Source: an uncultured bacterium
GTDB lineage: Bacteria; Acidobacteriota; Thermoanaerobaculia; Multivoradales; J023
Assembly: GCA_937948815.1 (NCBI GenBank)
Contig: CALFAM010000150.1
Span: 1-49,955, forward strand
DNA: 49,955 bases
Reading direction: 5' to 3'
Shown here: piece after piece, positions 41,477 to 49,768 of the stretch
Layout: each line of letters starts with the position of its first letter
Numbering within the stretch: position 1 is the first letter of the stretch
Translations under genes and position numbers: made by a program
The notes under the pieces: generated by a model
The model's database searches: none
What the model saw: only the letters and a program-made list of their open reading frames with translations
Told to the model about the DNA's origin: nothing

Positions 41477-42553
41477 TCAGTCGGATCCGTCCGAAGCGGA
41501 AGCCTGGCCGCTCGAGGCGGTTTCCGCTGCGCCACCCGAGATTCCCGGCGGTAGGCCGGACCAGGTGTCGATGACCTGACCATCGCGCACCCGGAAGGAA
41601 CGCGGCAGCGTCCGGTAGAGCGGTTTGACGACTGCGGAAGGCGCGGCAGAGACATCGAATGCTGGGGCGCGTGTGAACTGGAAGGTGAAGCGCTCGTCGT
41701 CCGATGCCGCGGAAAGCACCCAGACGGGTGGCTCCTCACGCGCCCAGAAGCGTTCGTTGAGCCCTTCGATCGCGTCGAGGAAGAGCGGCTCGTCGAGATT
41801 GGTGAGAATCACCAGATGCTCGCCGACGCTCAGTTCCGGGATCACGCCATCCATGCACGTCCGCTCGCCTTCGGCACCGGCGCACAAGTTGCCGACCGCG
41901 ACACCCGGCTTGAGGCGCGTGGCCAGGTTGTCGAGGGGCAAGGACGGTGCGCGCCACGCGAACACCAGCGAGGCGATGGTGACCAGCGCGACGATCGCGA
42001 CCCGCACGCGCGGGAAGCGTCCGGCTCGCTGGAGGCCCAGAAAGGCGATCAAGAGTGGTGGTACCAGCAGCAGGAGGTCTTGCCAGAAGGCCTCCGCTGG
42101 TGTGCGTTCGACCAGGTTGCCGAAGCAGCCGCAGCCGGCATCGTCCGGCAGGGTTCCTTGGATCGAGCGCCAGTAGGTCCGACCGGTCAGAAAGACGAAG
42201 AAGGCAACCAGCGCAGCTGTCGGCCAAAGGACCCAGCGCTGACGCATGCCGAGAACCAGCGCCATACCGAGGGCAATCTCGAGGCCGAGGGCGATGAACG
42301 CCACGGCCATGGCCGAGAGCAGAAAATCGAGCTCCTCGCTCTGAATTGTCGCGGCAAAGGCATTCGGGTCGATCAGCTTGGCCCAGGCAGCGACCAGAAG
42401 GACGGTGCCGAGGATCACGGCGGCCAGGTGACTCAGTCGTCGCCGCCAAGGAGATTGCGGGGTGGGTTGGTCTTGGGATGCAGGGACGGCGCCCCCGCGG
42501 CCAGGAGCCACGGCACCAGATGCCATAGCGTCAGAAGTCTCAGCGTCGCTCAT
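41477..42553 (-). CDS. MauE/DoxX-like membrane protein with thioredoxin-like C-terminal extension
   Basis: 358 aa. Residues about 38-200 hold four to five membrane helices with the MauE hallmarks WAKLIDPNAFA, LEIALGMALVLG and GCGCFGNLVERTP. Typical MauE/DoxX proteins are about 130-200 aa; here about 150 extra soluble residues follow (VAVGNLCAGAEGERTC, LVILTNLDEPLFLDAIEGL, RTLPRSFRVRDGQVID) with a redoxin-like strand order but no CxxC. MauE is needed for cofactor and disulfide maturation of methylamine dehydrogenase. No methylamine genes are present here, so a general extracytoplasmic redox role with the CPHC thioredoxin is more likely. TAAACT lies 9 nt upstream of the ATG. Confidence 0.88.
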   Translation of the reverse strand: MSDAETSDAMASGAVAPGRGGAVPASQDQPTPQSPWRRRLSHLAAVILGTVLLVAAWAKLIDPNAFAATIQSEELDFLLSAMAVAFIALGLEIALGMALVLGMRQRWVLWPTAALVAFFVFLTGRTYWRSIQGTLPDDAGCGCFGNLVERTPAEAFWQDLLLLVPPLLIAFLGLQRAGRFPRVRVAIVALVTIASLVFAWRAPSLPLDNLATRLKPGVAVGNLCAGAEGERTCMDGVIPELSVGEHLVILTNLDEPLFLDAIEGLNERFWAREEPPVWVLSAASDDERFTFQFTRAPAFDVSAAPSAVVKPLYRTLPRSFRVRDGQVIDTWSGLPPGISGGAAETASSGQASASDGSD

Positions 42554-42643
42554 GGTGGCGTCAGTTTATCCGGAGTCACTTCGTTCGGGCGTCAGGTTGA
42601 CGTCAACAGTCGCGCTCGGTCTGGCGGGTTGCCTTGGTCCGAT

Positions 42644-44128
42644 TCAGCTCGCCCGGCGGCCGACATAGGTGCCGGCGAGGCGATCGTGCAGCGCACGTCC
42701 ACCCGGTATCACCGCCATCAAGAAAACGATTCCCAGGGGCAAGGCTGAAAGCAGCCAGACCGTGCCGCGGATCATCGCACGGAGTAAGCCGATTCCGGGC
42801 TGCCCTTCGGGTGTACAGACGAACAGGCCCAAGATGCGCTTGCCCGGTGTCGTTCCCACCAGACTCCACCCGGTGAGGATGACCAGCGCACCCAAGCCGA
42901 GGCCGATCAAAGCTGCTTGCTGCCAGCCTTGAGGTTGGCTCCGCAAGCCGAGTCCCAGCCAGCACCCGGCGGATAGCGCGGTGATCCAGAGCAAGTCGAT
43001 CAGCCAGGCGAGGACGCGCGGGCCCAGGCCCGCTGCCGGCAGCGCCGTGGCCGCAGGGGGCGCCATGGTGGTCGGATTGGCCATGGGCGGTGGCGTTTTC
43101 ACCGCGTCGAACGCCATGGCTCCCCATCCCGTGCCGACCGTGGTCGACTCGGATGACGACTTGGCCGACGCGTCAGGGGGAGCTGGAGGCACCTCGATGG
43201 CCACCTCTGACGCGGTGTCCTCTCGCCATGCAAGGGGCGCCGAAGCCAAGTGGGAGGCCGGCACCGGAGGTGGTTCGGTGGATGGCGGTGCCATGGGCTG
43301 GATCGAGTCGGCTCTCGGGACCGGTGGTGGCGCTGCGAAGGGAGGCTGCTGCTGCGAGAGCGAATCCGCACCGGGAGGCAGTGGGCGGTCGAACGCCGGG
43401 TGGGTCTCGTCGTGCAGCGCCTGGGCCGCGTGTGCGACGGCTTCAGTGGCCGCTTCCGTGGGCGCCGGTGCCGCAAGGTCGGGGGACAGCTCGAGATCCT
43501 CGAACATCGATCGATCGATGGCCATCGTTGCGAACTGGCCGGGCTCGTCGAGAGCGGGGGGCGAACCTTCCGGGGGGAGCGAAACGGCTGGCTGTGTGGG
43601 GATCCCTCCCTGGGTCGGGCTCTCCTCGAGGTTCACGGTGGGGATGTCGTCCCCAGGGAACGCCTGGCCGAGGGCTTCGAGCGCTTCTTCCGGCGAGATC
43701 TCGTGCTGCGGTGGGCTACCACCTTCGACTTGTAGCGCCAAGTCGATCGACTGCTGTTGCAGGAACATGGTCGCGGCGCCGTGGCCAGCCTGCGCGCTGG
43801 CGTCGGAGGCGGTCTGCGCCACCTCGGGTGGGGCGATGGGTGTGATCGAAACTTCGAGCTCGGCGTCGCCGATGGCTAGCCGGTCGCCGTTGCGCACGGT
43901 CGTCCGGCCGTAGATCGGCGCTTCGTTGACGTAGGTTCCGTTGGAGGCGCCGATGTCCTCGACCACGATGGCGTCGCGGACCGTGACGATGCGCAGATGC
44001 TTGCGGCTTACGCTCGGCTCCGGGATCTGGACATCAGCGTGGCGGCTGCGGCCGAGGACGGACTGTCCTTCGGGCACCGGAGTGTTCTGCCCGCGAAAGG
44101 TCAAGCTGTAGCGCCACCCGTTGGCCAA
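42644..44128 (-). CDS. FHA domain-RDD family membrane protein
   Basis: 494 aa. TTG start at 44126-44128 is forced by an in-frame TAA only four codons upstream; AAGGGA gives a good ribosome binding site. N-terminal FHA phosphothreonine-binding domain: LGRSRHADVQIP (Gly26-Arg27), SRKH (41-44), SNGTYVNEAPI (Asn63). A Pro/Ala-rich low-complexity stretch (about 110-335) follows, then a C-terminal RDD membrane domain (GLGPRVLAWLIDLLWITALS, GTTPGKRILGLFVC, GRALHDRLAGTYVG). It would link a Ser/Thr kinase signal in the cytoplasm to a membrane function; no kinase gene is in the window. Confidence 0.93.
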   Translation of the reverse strand: MANGWRYSLTFRGQNTPVPEGQSVLGRSRHADVQIPEPSVSRKHLRIVTVRDAIVVEDIGASNGTYVNEAPIYGRTTVRNGDRLAIGDAELEVSITPIAPPEVAQTASDASAQAGHGAATMFLQQQSIDLALQVEGGSPPQHEISPEEALEALGQAFPGDDIPTVNLEESPTQGGIPTQPAVSLPPEGSPPALDEPGQFATMAIDRSMFEDLELSPDLAAPAPTEAATEAVAHAAQALHDETHPAFDRPLPPGADSLSQQQPPFAAPPPVPRADSIQPMAPPSTEPPPVPASHLASAPLAWREDTASEVAIEVPPAPPDASAKSSSESTTVGTGWGAMAFDAVKTPPPMANPTTMAPPAATALPAAGLGPRVLAWLIDLLWITALSAGCWLGLGLRSQPQGWQQAALIGLGLGALVILTGWSLVGTTPGKRILGLFVCTPEGQPGIGLLRAMIRGTVWLLSALPLGIVFLMAVIPGGRALHDRLAGTYVGRRAS

Positions 44129-44140
44129 GGCGTTGTTCCC

Positions 44141-44323
44141 TTATGCTGGTGTCGAGGCCGGGCGTCTATCCGGTCGCGACAGTTCGCACTCTAGGCCGTG
44201 TTCCTCTAGCTCGTGGTAAGCCCAGGACAGCGGCCGAACATCCGCGTGCCCGGCCTCGCCATGACGACTCTCCACCCCCTCGAGCTCGGGCAGGTCGATT
44301 GTAGCAGCCCACAGCCACGGCAT
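44141..44323 (-). CDS. Possible small ORF upstream of the FHA-RDD gene
   Basis: 60 aa. The frame starts MPWLWAATIDLPELEGVE and ends SRPDRRPASTPA-stop. Its composition is balanced and protein-like, with segments such as RPLSWAYHELEEHGLECEL, unlike the Arg-rich non-coding frames around it. Its TAA sits 12 nt before the TTG of the FHA gene, in the same frame, so translation could be coupled. No Shine-Dalgarno or known domain. Could be a genuine small gene or a decayed N-terminal part of the downstream gene. Confidence 0.4.
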   Translation of the reverse strand: MPWLWAATIDLPELEGVESRHGEAGHADVRPLSWAYHELEEHGLECELSRPDRRPASTPA

Positions 44324-44448
44324 GCTGAACGGCGCGCGCAGGCGGCCCGCGGGGACGATGTTCCGCGGTGATCTTGGAGACGATCGGCGATGCCGCTGGC
44401 CGAAACGACCAACCGGGTTGCCCAGTCGCCGGTTCCGGGCGGAGGCCT

Positions 44449-45198
44449 TCAGCCCGCAGTCGGACGCGTGCGGCGAAGCAGATCGATCTGAGCGAGAACG
44501 GCAATCAGGGCGGCTTCGACCCGCAGGATCCAGGGACCGAGAGCGGCGGGCCGGAAACCGTTTTCGGCAAATGACGCGACCTCGCGATCGATCCATCCCC
44601 CCTCCGGCCCGATGGCGATTTGCATGCGTCCGTCTGCGGCCAGTGTCCGCGGAACCACGGCTTCGAGCAACGGTTCCCCCGGATGCGTCACCAGACGCAG
44701 GGACTTCGACGCGCCGAGGGTCTCGAGGAAAGCGCGAAAGCGGTGGTGCACAGCGACCTCGGGGACCCAGGTGGTGGCGCCTTGCTCGGCGCCCAGGCGC
44801 AGGTGGCGTTCCAGGCTGGGCGGCGTCACGGAGGGTGATCCGAAGTAGCTCTTCTCGACCCGCCAGGCCGCGATCAGGTCGAGGCGCCGAATGCCCATCG
44901 CAGCAGCGAATTGCAAGACGCGATGGAGCACTTGGGGGCGGGGAAGCGCGACGACCAGATCGAGGTCGGGCGGCGCGGGGGGCGTCGTCGGATCGGGCTC
45001 GACACACAGGTCGACGCTGCCGTCAGCATGGATGTCACAGACTTCGACGCTGGCGCGCGCGCCGCGTACCAGGCCCCCGCGCAGGCGTTGGCCCGGCGTG
45101 ACCTTGAGCACGCGTCGGAGATGCTCTGCACGCCGGTCGCTCAAACGGACCCGGCCGCGGTCATCGAGCTCATCGGCGTCGAGGAGGAGAAGATTCAT
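44449..45198 (-). CDS. rsmE: 16S rRNA (uracil1498-N3)-methyltransferase RsmE
   Basis: 249 aa. SPOUT-class methyltransferase that methylates N3 of U1498 in helix 44 of 16S rRNA using SAM. Family motifs visible: an N-terminal PUA-like part with HLRRVLKVTPGQRL, then ALPRPQVLHRVLQFAAAMGI, the GAEQGATTWVPEV segment, AIGPEGGWIDREV, and the C-terminal knot region LGPWILRVEAAL. In most RsmE this last block is LGxRILRxETA, so the TETA to VEAA change is a mild oddity. Divergent from the CDP-glucose dehydratase; TATCCT 8 nt upstream of the ATG. Confidence 0.95.
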   Translation of the reverse strand: MNLLLLDADELDDRGRVRLSDRRAEHLRRVLKVTPGQRLRGGLVRGARASVEVCDIHADGSVDLCVEPDPTTPPAPPDLDLVVALPRPQVLHRVLQFAAAMGIRRLDLIAAWRVEKSYFGSPSVTPPSLERHLRLGAEQGATTWVPEVAVHHRFRAFLETLGASKSLRLVTHPGEPLLEAVVPRTLAADGRMQIAIGPEGGWIDREVASFAENGFRPAALGPWILRVEAALIAVLAQIDLLRRTRPTAG

Positions 45199-45295
45199 GG
45201 TGGCGGAGGATATCCCGGCCGGTGCCTGTGGGGGCTCGAAGCTTGCCGCTCACCCAGCCGCGACGGTACGCTCCCAGCCGACGGGAACATCCAAG

Positions 45296-46417
45296 ATGAC
45301 AGAACACGATTCCGAGCATTTCTCCGGTTGGCAAGGACGGCGGGTCCTGGTCACCGGCCACACAGGGTTCAAGGGCGGCTGGCTGTGTCTTTGGCTGCGA
45401 CATCTCGGGGCCGAGGTCACGGGCTACGCACTCGAACCCGTCGGACCGCGAAACCTCTTCACGGCGGCCGGCGTCGCGGATGCCGCTCGATCGGTGATCG
45501 GTGACCTGCGTGATGCCGCCTTCCTGGCTGCGACCCTCGCGGAGGCCAAGCCCGAAGTGGTCTTCCATCTGGCTGCCCAACCGCTGGTCCGGGCGAGTTA
45601 CCGCCAGCCGGCCGAGACGTACGCCACCAATGTCATGGGCACGGTTCACCTGCTCGATGCCGTGCGCGCGACGCCGAGCGTGCAGGCTGTCGTCGTCGTG
45701 ACCACCGACAAGTGCTACGAGAACCGGGAGTGGCTCTGGCCATACCGTGAGAACGACCCGCTCGGTGGGCGCGATCCCTATGCAAGCTCCAAGGCCTGTG
45801 CCGAGCTGGTGACCGAGGCCTATCGGTCTTCCTTTCTCGCGGCGAGCGGCGTGCAGGTCGCCTCGGTACGTGCAGGCAACGTCATTGGTGGAGGAGACTT
45901 TGCCGAAGATCGGCTGATCCCGGACTTGATTCGCGGGGCGGAGCGTGAGCAGTCGGTACCCATTCGCGCGCCCCGCGCCATCCGCCCCTGGCAGCACGTG
46001 TTGGATCCCCTGGCTGGCTACCTGATTCTCGCGTCGCGGCTGTTGGCCGAGGATGGCGCAGAGTTCGCCGAGGGCTGGAACTTCGGCCCCGCGGCCGACG
46101 ACGCGCGCACCGTTGCCTGGGTCACCGAGCAGCTCGTGGCGCGCTGGGACCGGATCCGGTGGACCAATGACGATCAGGGCAACCACCCGCATGAAGCGGG
46201 CTTGCTGACCCTCGACTCGTCCAAGGCGATTGCCCGCCTCGGTTGGCGCCCCCAGTTGAGCCTGGAGCTGGCGCTCGACTGGCTGATCGACTGGTACCGA
46301 GCGGATGCGGATCGTGCTGACGTTCACGCGTTGACCCTGGCGCAGATCGCTCGCTATGAGGCCCTGAATCGGGGAGGTGGCTCTCCCGCAGAGACGAAAC
46401 ACGTGGAGACACAATGA
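45296..46417 (+). CDS. rfbG: CDP-glucose 4,6-dehydratase
   Basis: 373 aa from ATG 45296; the frame upstream overlaps rsmE and is not conserved. Extended SDR: NAD loop GHTGFKGGWL (21-30), FHLAAQPLVRASYRQP, TTDKCYENREW and catalytic DPYASSKACAEL (YxxxK), with VIGGGDFAEDRLIPD further on. These match RfbG/DdhB, which converts CDP-glucose to CDP-4-keto-6-deoxyglucose for 3,6-dideoxy and branched sugars of surface polysaccharides. The usual partners (glucose-1-phosphate cytidylyltransferase, RfbH dehydrase) are not adjacent. Instead the stop overlaps the start of an acyl-CoA-type SDR gene (ATGA). Confidence 0.95.
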   Translation: MTEHDSEHFSGWQGRRVLVTGHTGFKGGWLCLWLRHLGAEVTGYALEPVGPRNLFTAAGVADAARSVIGDLRDAAFLAATLAEAKPEVVFHLAAQPLVRASYRQPAETYATNVMGTVHLLDAVRATPSVQAVVVVTTDKCYENREWLWPYRENDPLGGRDPYASSKACAELVTEAYRSSFLAASGVQVASVRAGNVIGGGDFAEDRLIPDLIRGAEREQSVPIRAPRAIRPWQHVLDPLAGYLILASRLLAEDGAEFAEGWNFGPAADDARTVAWVTEQLVARWDRIRWTNDDQGNHPHEAGLLTLDSSKAIARLGWRPQLSLELALDWLIDWYRADADRADVHALTLAQIARYEALNRGGGSPAETKHVETQ

Positions 46418-47283
46418 CCTTTCAGAAAGATCTCTTGGCGGGCCAGAACATCCTGGTCACCGGTGGTGGCAGCGGGCTCGGGCGTGCGATGGCGGAACGT
46501 TTTGCCGCTCTCGGTGCCGGTGTGGCGATTTGGGGACGGCGTGAGGCCCCACTCGCCGACACGGTCGCGGCGATCGAATCGGCGGGCGGCCGGGCGTGCT
46601 ACGCCACCTGCGATGTCCGTGATCCGGAGGCCATCGCGCGCGCGCTCGACGCGGTGGAGGATGCTGGTGGGCTGCTGACCGGCCTGGTCAACAATGCGGC
46701 CGGGAACTTCCTGTCTTCGTCGGAAGACCTCTCCGCCAACGCTTTCGACGCGGTGGTCAAGATCGTGCTCTACGGCACCTTCCACACTACGCAGGCGCTC
46801 GGACGGCGGTGGATCGAGCGCTGCAACGGGGCGTGCGACCCGACCGCCCATGTGCTCTCGATCGTCACCACCTATGCCTGGACCGGCTCACCGTTCGTTC
46901 TGCCCAGTGCCTGTGCCAAAGCAGGGGTCTTGGCCATGACGCGCTCCTTGGCTGTCGAGTGGGCAACCTACGGAATCCGCGCCAACGCCATTGCCCCGGG
47001 TCCCTTCCCGACCGACGGTGCCTTTTCGCGCTTGATGCCGCCGGGAGTCGCCGAGCGCGCCCGCGCGTCGAATCCCCTGGGGCGCTTCGGTGAGCCCGCC
47101 GAGCTGGCGGATCTCGCGGCCTATCTCTTCGCGCCCAACGCCGGCTACGTCAACGGCGAGTGCGTGACCATCGATGGTGGCAGCTGGCTGAAGGAGGGCG
47201 GGGAATTCGCGGCCTTCGTCGATCACCCGCGCGACGAGCTCAAGGCGACGATGGCTGCGATGCGTCCGAAGAAGACTCGCTAG
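46414..47283 (+). CDS. SDR oxidoreductase, 2,4-dienoyl-CoA reductase-like
   Basis: 289 aa. Rossmann motif TGGGSGLG (16-23), NNAAGN, and RANAIAPGPFPTDGAF. The usual YxxxK catalytic Tyr is replaced: the sequence is LPSACAKAGV, with Ser at the Tyr position and Lys kept. That is a trait of the DECR (2,4-dienoyl-CoA reductase) branch. The enzyme would use NADPH to reduce dienoyl-CoA intermediates during unsaturated fatty-acid breakdown. Coupled to rfbG by a 4-nt overlap, and its 3-prime end overlaps the convergent MaoC gene by 44 nt. Confidence 0.92.
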   Translation: MTFQKDLLAGQNILVTGGGSGLGRAMAERFAALGAGVAIWGRREAPLADTVAAIESAGGRACYATCDVRDPEAIARALDAVEDAGGLLTGLVNNAAGNFLSSSEDLSANAFDAVVKIVLYGTFHTTQALGRRWIERCNGACDPTAHVLSIVTTYAWTGSPFVLPSACAKAGVLAMTRSLAVEWATYGIRANAIAPGPFPTDGAFSRLMPPGVAERARASNPLGRFGEPAELADLAAYLFAPNAGYVNGECVTIDGGSWLKEGGEFAAFVDHPRDELKATMAAMRPKKTR

Positions 47284-47749
47284 ATCCCTGCAGTGTCGTA
47301 TCGGGCGGCAGGACGAGGAGCAGGATCACCGCGGTGACCGCACGCTTGCCCGTGGTCTTGGCGATGACGTCGCAGCGTACCCGGCACAGCGCGCCGCCCA
47401 GACGTTTCTGCCCCGAAACCAGCTTGGCCCGCAGCTCGATGTCCGTGTCGGTCGGGACCGGCGCCATGAACCGCAGCTTGTCCAACCCATAGTTGACGAC
47501 CATGCCGGCGTCGCTGAGGTCGACGAGCTCGAGGAACATGTGCGGGATCAGCGACAGGATCAGGTATCCGTGCGCGATCGTACCGCCGTACGGTCCATCT
47601 TTCGCCCGTTCGGGATCGGTATGGATCCACTGATGGTCATCCGTGGCATTCGCGAAACCGTCGATGCGCGACTGTCGGATCGTGATCGGCGAGCTGGTAC
47701 CGAGGTCGAGATCACGCGCGGCTTGGAGCTCGGCGAGCGTTAGTTTCAT
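47240..47749 (-). CDS. MaoC-family enoyl-CoA hydratase
   Basis: 169 aa from ATG 47747-47749. Hot-dog fold hydratase: FANATDDHQWIHTDPERA carries the catalytic Asp38-His43 pair, followed by GPYGGTIAHGYLILSLIP and NYGLDKLRFMAPVP. It is the (R)-specific enoyl-CoA hydratase type, hydrating trans-2-enoyl-CoA. TACCAT lies 8 nt upstream of the ATG. The C-terminal about 15 residues are Ser-rich and coincide with the 44-nt convergent overlap with the SDR gene, so the tail may be a recent extension. Confidence 0.92.
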   Translation of the reverse strand: MKLTLAELQAARDLDLGTSSPITIRQSRIDGFANATDDHQWIHTDPERAKDGPYGGTIAHGYLILSLIPHMFLELVDLSDAGMVVNYGLDKLRFMAPVPTDTDIELRAKLVSGQKRLGGALCRVRCDVIAKTTGKRAVTAVILLLVLPPDTTLQGSSESSSDASQPSSP

Positions 47750-47860
47750 GGCGGCTGATGGTACACCGGCTCGTAGTCTGACGTCACGGGCGTTCGCGCT
47801 ATCGAGATGCCTTGATTGCGCTATGACATACTTTCTGCTCGTGCTCGAGGAAGTCATTTC

Positions 47861-49720
47861 ATGAAGAGGAGTCGCATCGTGCGCAAGCTCACCTTTGCTT
47901 TGTTATCGGCGGTGTTGCTGGCTATGCCTGCGGCATTTGGCCTCAGTTTCGTGCCCGTGTCCGACGAGACGCTGGCGGATCAGGCAGCCGTGATCGTGCA
48001 CGGCCGGGTTCTGGGCGCGTCGGTCCAAAACTCCGCGCGAGGTGCCGTTACCGAATATCGTGTCGAGGCGATCGAGACCTTCAAGGGCGGCGTGGCCCGC
48101 GGCAGCGTGCTGTCGGTCCAGATTCCGGGTGGCACCCTGGCGGACGGTACCGGACGGGTAATCTGGGGCATGCCGAAGATGGCGTCCGGTGAAGAGGCGT
48201 TGCTCTTCCTACGTCCCGACGGCAGCAGCTACCGCATCGCCCAGATGGTGCAAGGCGTCTTCCGCGCCACCCACGATGCTGGAGAGCTCTTCTGGCAGCG
48301 TCAGGCAGGCGGCGCGTCACCGAAGGCCTTCTTGAAGATGCTTCCGAAGAGTGATTCGTTGACCTTCGCCGCCGACCACTACACGTCCGCGCGCCACGCC
48401 GAGCGCTTCTCGACATGGCTGGCCGATCGCGCTGCGGGCACCACACGCGCGGCCGACTACTTCGCCGATGGCGCGCAGACCGCGCCCGCGTTTCCGCCCA
48501 GCAAATTCACGCTGATCAGTCTCGATCCGCGCATTCGGTGGTTCGAATTCGATGATGGCATGAACCTGGAGTGGAGCCGTCACACGGGCGGCCAGGATGG
48601 CTCGGCCGATCGCGGTGTCGCGGCATTCCGCCGGGCACGACGGGCGTGGAACGGCGAGCCGAACTCGCCGATCCGGATTGTCGAAGGGCCGGAGACCTCG
48701 TCCACGACCGGCTTCGGTTCGTCCGACCTGCGAAACACCTTCCTCTTCCAGGACTTCAACGACGATATCGACGGTGACTTCTCGTGCAGCGGCGGTGGCG
48801 TGTTGGCGATTGGCGGCATCAGCTTCATCCGCGGCGGCGGCTTCCGACGCGCGTGGAAGGGTGAGCAGTACGCGGTGGCGGTCGAGGCCGAGATCATCGT
48901 CAATGACGGAACCGAATGTTTCGCGGTCGATCGGGTCGCGCTCGAGCAGGTCTATGCCCACGAATTTGGACACACTCTCGGATTCGGGCACTCCTGCGGC
49001 GACGATTTCTCACCAGCATGCGCCGGCAACCCGGCCCTCGACGGCGCGCTGATGCGGGCAGCGGTTCGCAGTCCGTTCTTCGGCGCTGAACTGCAGGCTG
49101 ACGACATCGCAGCGGCGCGTTTTCTCTACGACCCCACGTTCTTCGACCAACTTCCGGGGGATACGGGCACCTGCAACCTGCCGGAAGGCCATCCGCGCTT
49201 CTGCACCGACTGTGGCCCCTGCAACGCCGGGCAGGGTGACTGCGATCGGGACGCTGACTGTGCGTCGGGCTTGAGCTGTGTCGATGATCGGGGAGCCGAC
49301 TTCGGCTTCGCACCCGGCATCGATGTCTGCCTCGCGGATGGCGGTGGTGGCGGTGGCGGTGGCGGTGATCCGAACTGCCCGGTGCCCCTTGGCAGCGGTC
49401 GCTACTGTGAAGAGTGCGGGCCGTGTACGTCGGGCCAGGGCGATTGCGACGGTGACGGCGAATGTGCACCGGGATTCCAGTGTGTCGACAACGTCGGCGC
49501 GCAGTTTGGCTTCGATCCGCGGATCGACGTCTGCTTGCCCGGACCGCCAGGACCGTGCACGTCGGAGAACGGCCGCGGTGACTTCTGCGCGGTTTGCGGC
49601 CCCTGCGGATCTGGCGAAGGCGACTGCGACAGCGATGCCGAATGCCAGCCGGGTCTGGTGTGCGTCGACGACATCGGCCCGCAGTTCGGCTTCGGGCCAC
49701 GGGTCGACGTCTGCCAGTAG
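47861..49720 (+). CDS. Secreted matrixin-type metalloprotease with three 8-cysteine repeats
   Basis: 619 aa from ATG 47861 (GAGGA about 10 nt upstream). Signal peptide LTFALLSAVLLAMPAAFG. Residues about 25-150 form a beta-rich N-terminal domain (VIVHGRVLGASVQNSARG). The zinc-binding site is HEFGHTLGFGH (367-377), with the third ligand in the matrixin/metzincin HExxHxxGxxH pattern; ALMRAAV follows near the expected Met-turn. The C-terminal part has three 53-residue repeats at 438-490, 506-558 and 566-618, each with eight Cys in the order CGPC, GDCDxD, C, C, CVDxxG, FGFxPxxDVC. A run of Gly separates repeats 1 and 2. The repeats probably mediate substrate or surface binding. A strong terminator follows. 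Confidence 0.92.
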   Translation: MKRSRIVRKLTFALLSAVLLAMPAAFGLSFVPVSDETLADQAAVIVHGRVLGASVQNSARGAVTEYRVEAIETFKGGVARGSVLSVQIPGGTLADGTGRVIWGMPKMASGEEALLFLRPDGSSYRIAQMVQGVFRATHDAGELFWQRQAGGASPKAFLKMLPKSDSLTFAADHYTSARHAERFSTWLADRAAGTTRAADYFADGAQTAPAFPPSKFTLISLDPRIRWFEFDDGMNLEWSRHTGGQDGSADRGVAAFRRARRAWNGEPNSPIRIVEGPETSSTTGFGSSDLRNTFLFQDFNDDIDGDFSCSGGGVLAIGGISFIRGGGFRRAWKGEQYAVAVEAEIIVNDGTECFAVDRVALEQVYAHEFGHTLGFGHSCGDDFSPACAGNPALDGALMRAAVRSPFFGAELQADDIAAARFLYDPTFFDQLPGDTGTCNLPEGHPRFCTDCGPCNAGQGDCDRDADCASGLSCVDDRGADFGFAPGIDVCLADGGGGGGGGGDPNCPVPLGSGRYCEECGPCTSGQGDCDGDGECAPGFQCVDNVGAQFGFDPRIDVCLPGPPGPCTSENGRGDFCAVCGPCGSGEGDCDSDAECQPGLVCVDDIGPQFGFGPRVDVCQ

Positions 49721-49768
49721 TCGTTCTCGGTTGGCGGTACCTGGAGCGCAATCGGGGCCGCACACACG

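Noticed and set aside
44166-44504. 112-codon minus-strand frame upstream of FHA-RDD
   Set aside because: Arg/Pro-rich, overlaps rsmE, and lacks protein-like segments; the competing 60-codon frame is the better candidate.
47779-47786. TGACGTCA 8-bp palindrome
   Set aside because: Short palindromes of this kind occur by chance; no second copy or promoter context supports a role.
49340-49370. GGTGGCGGT-rich simple repeat
   Set aside because: Encodes a poly-Gly linker between two cysteine repeats; not a separate element.
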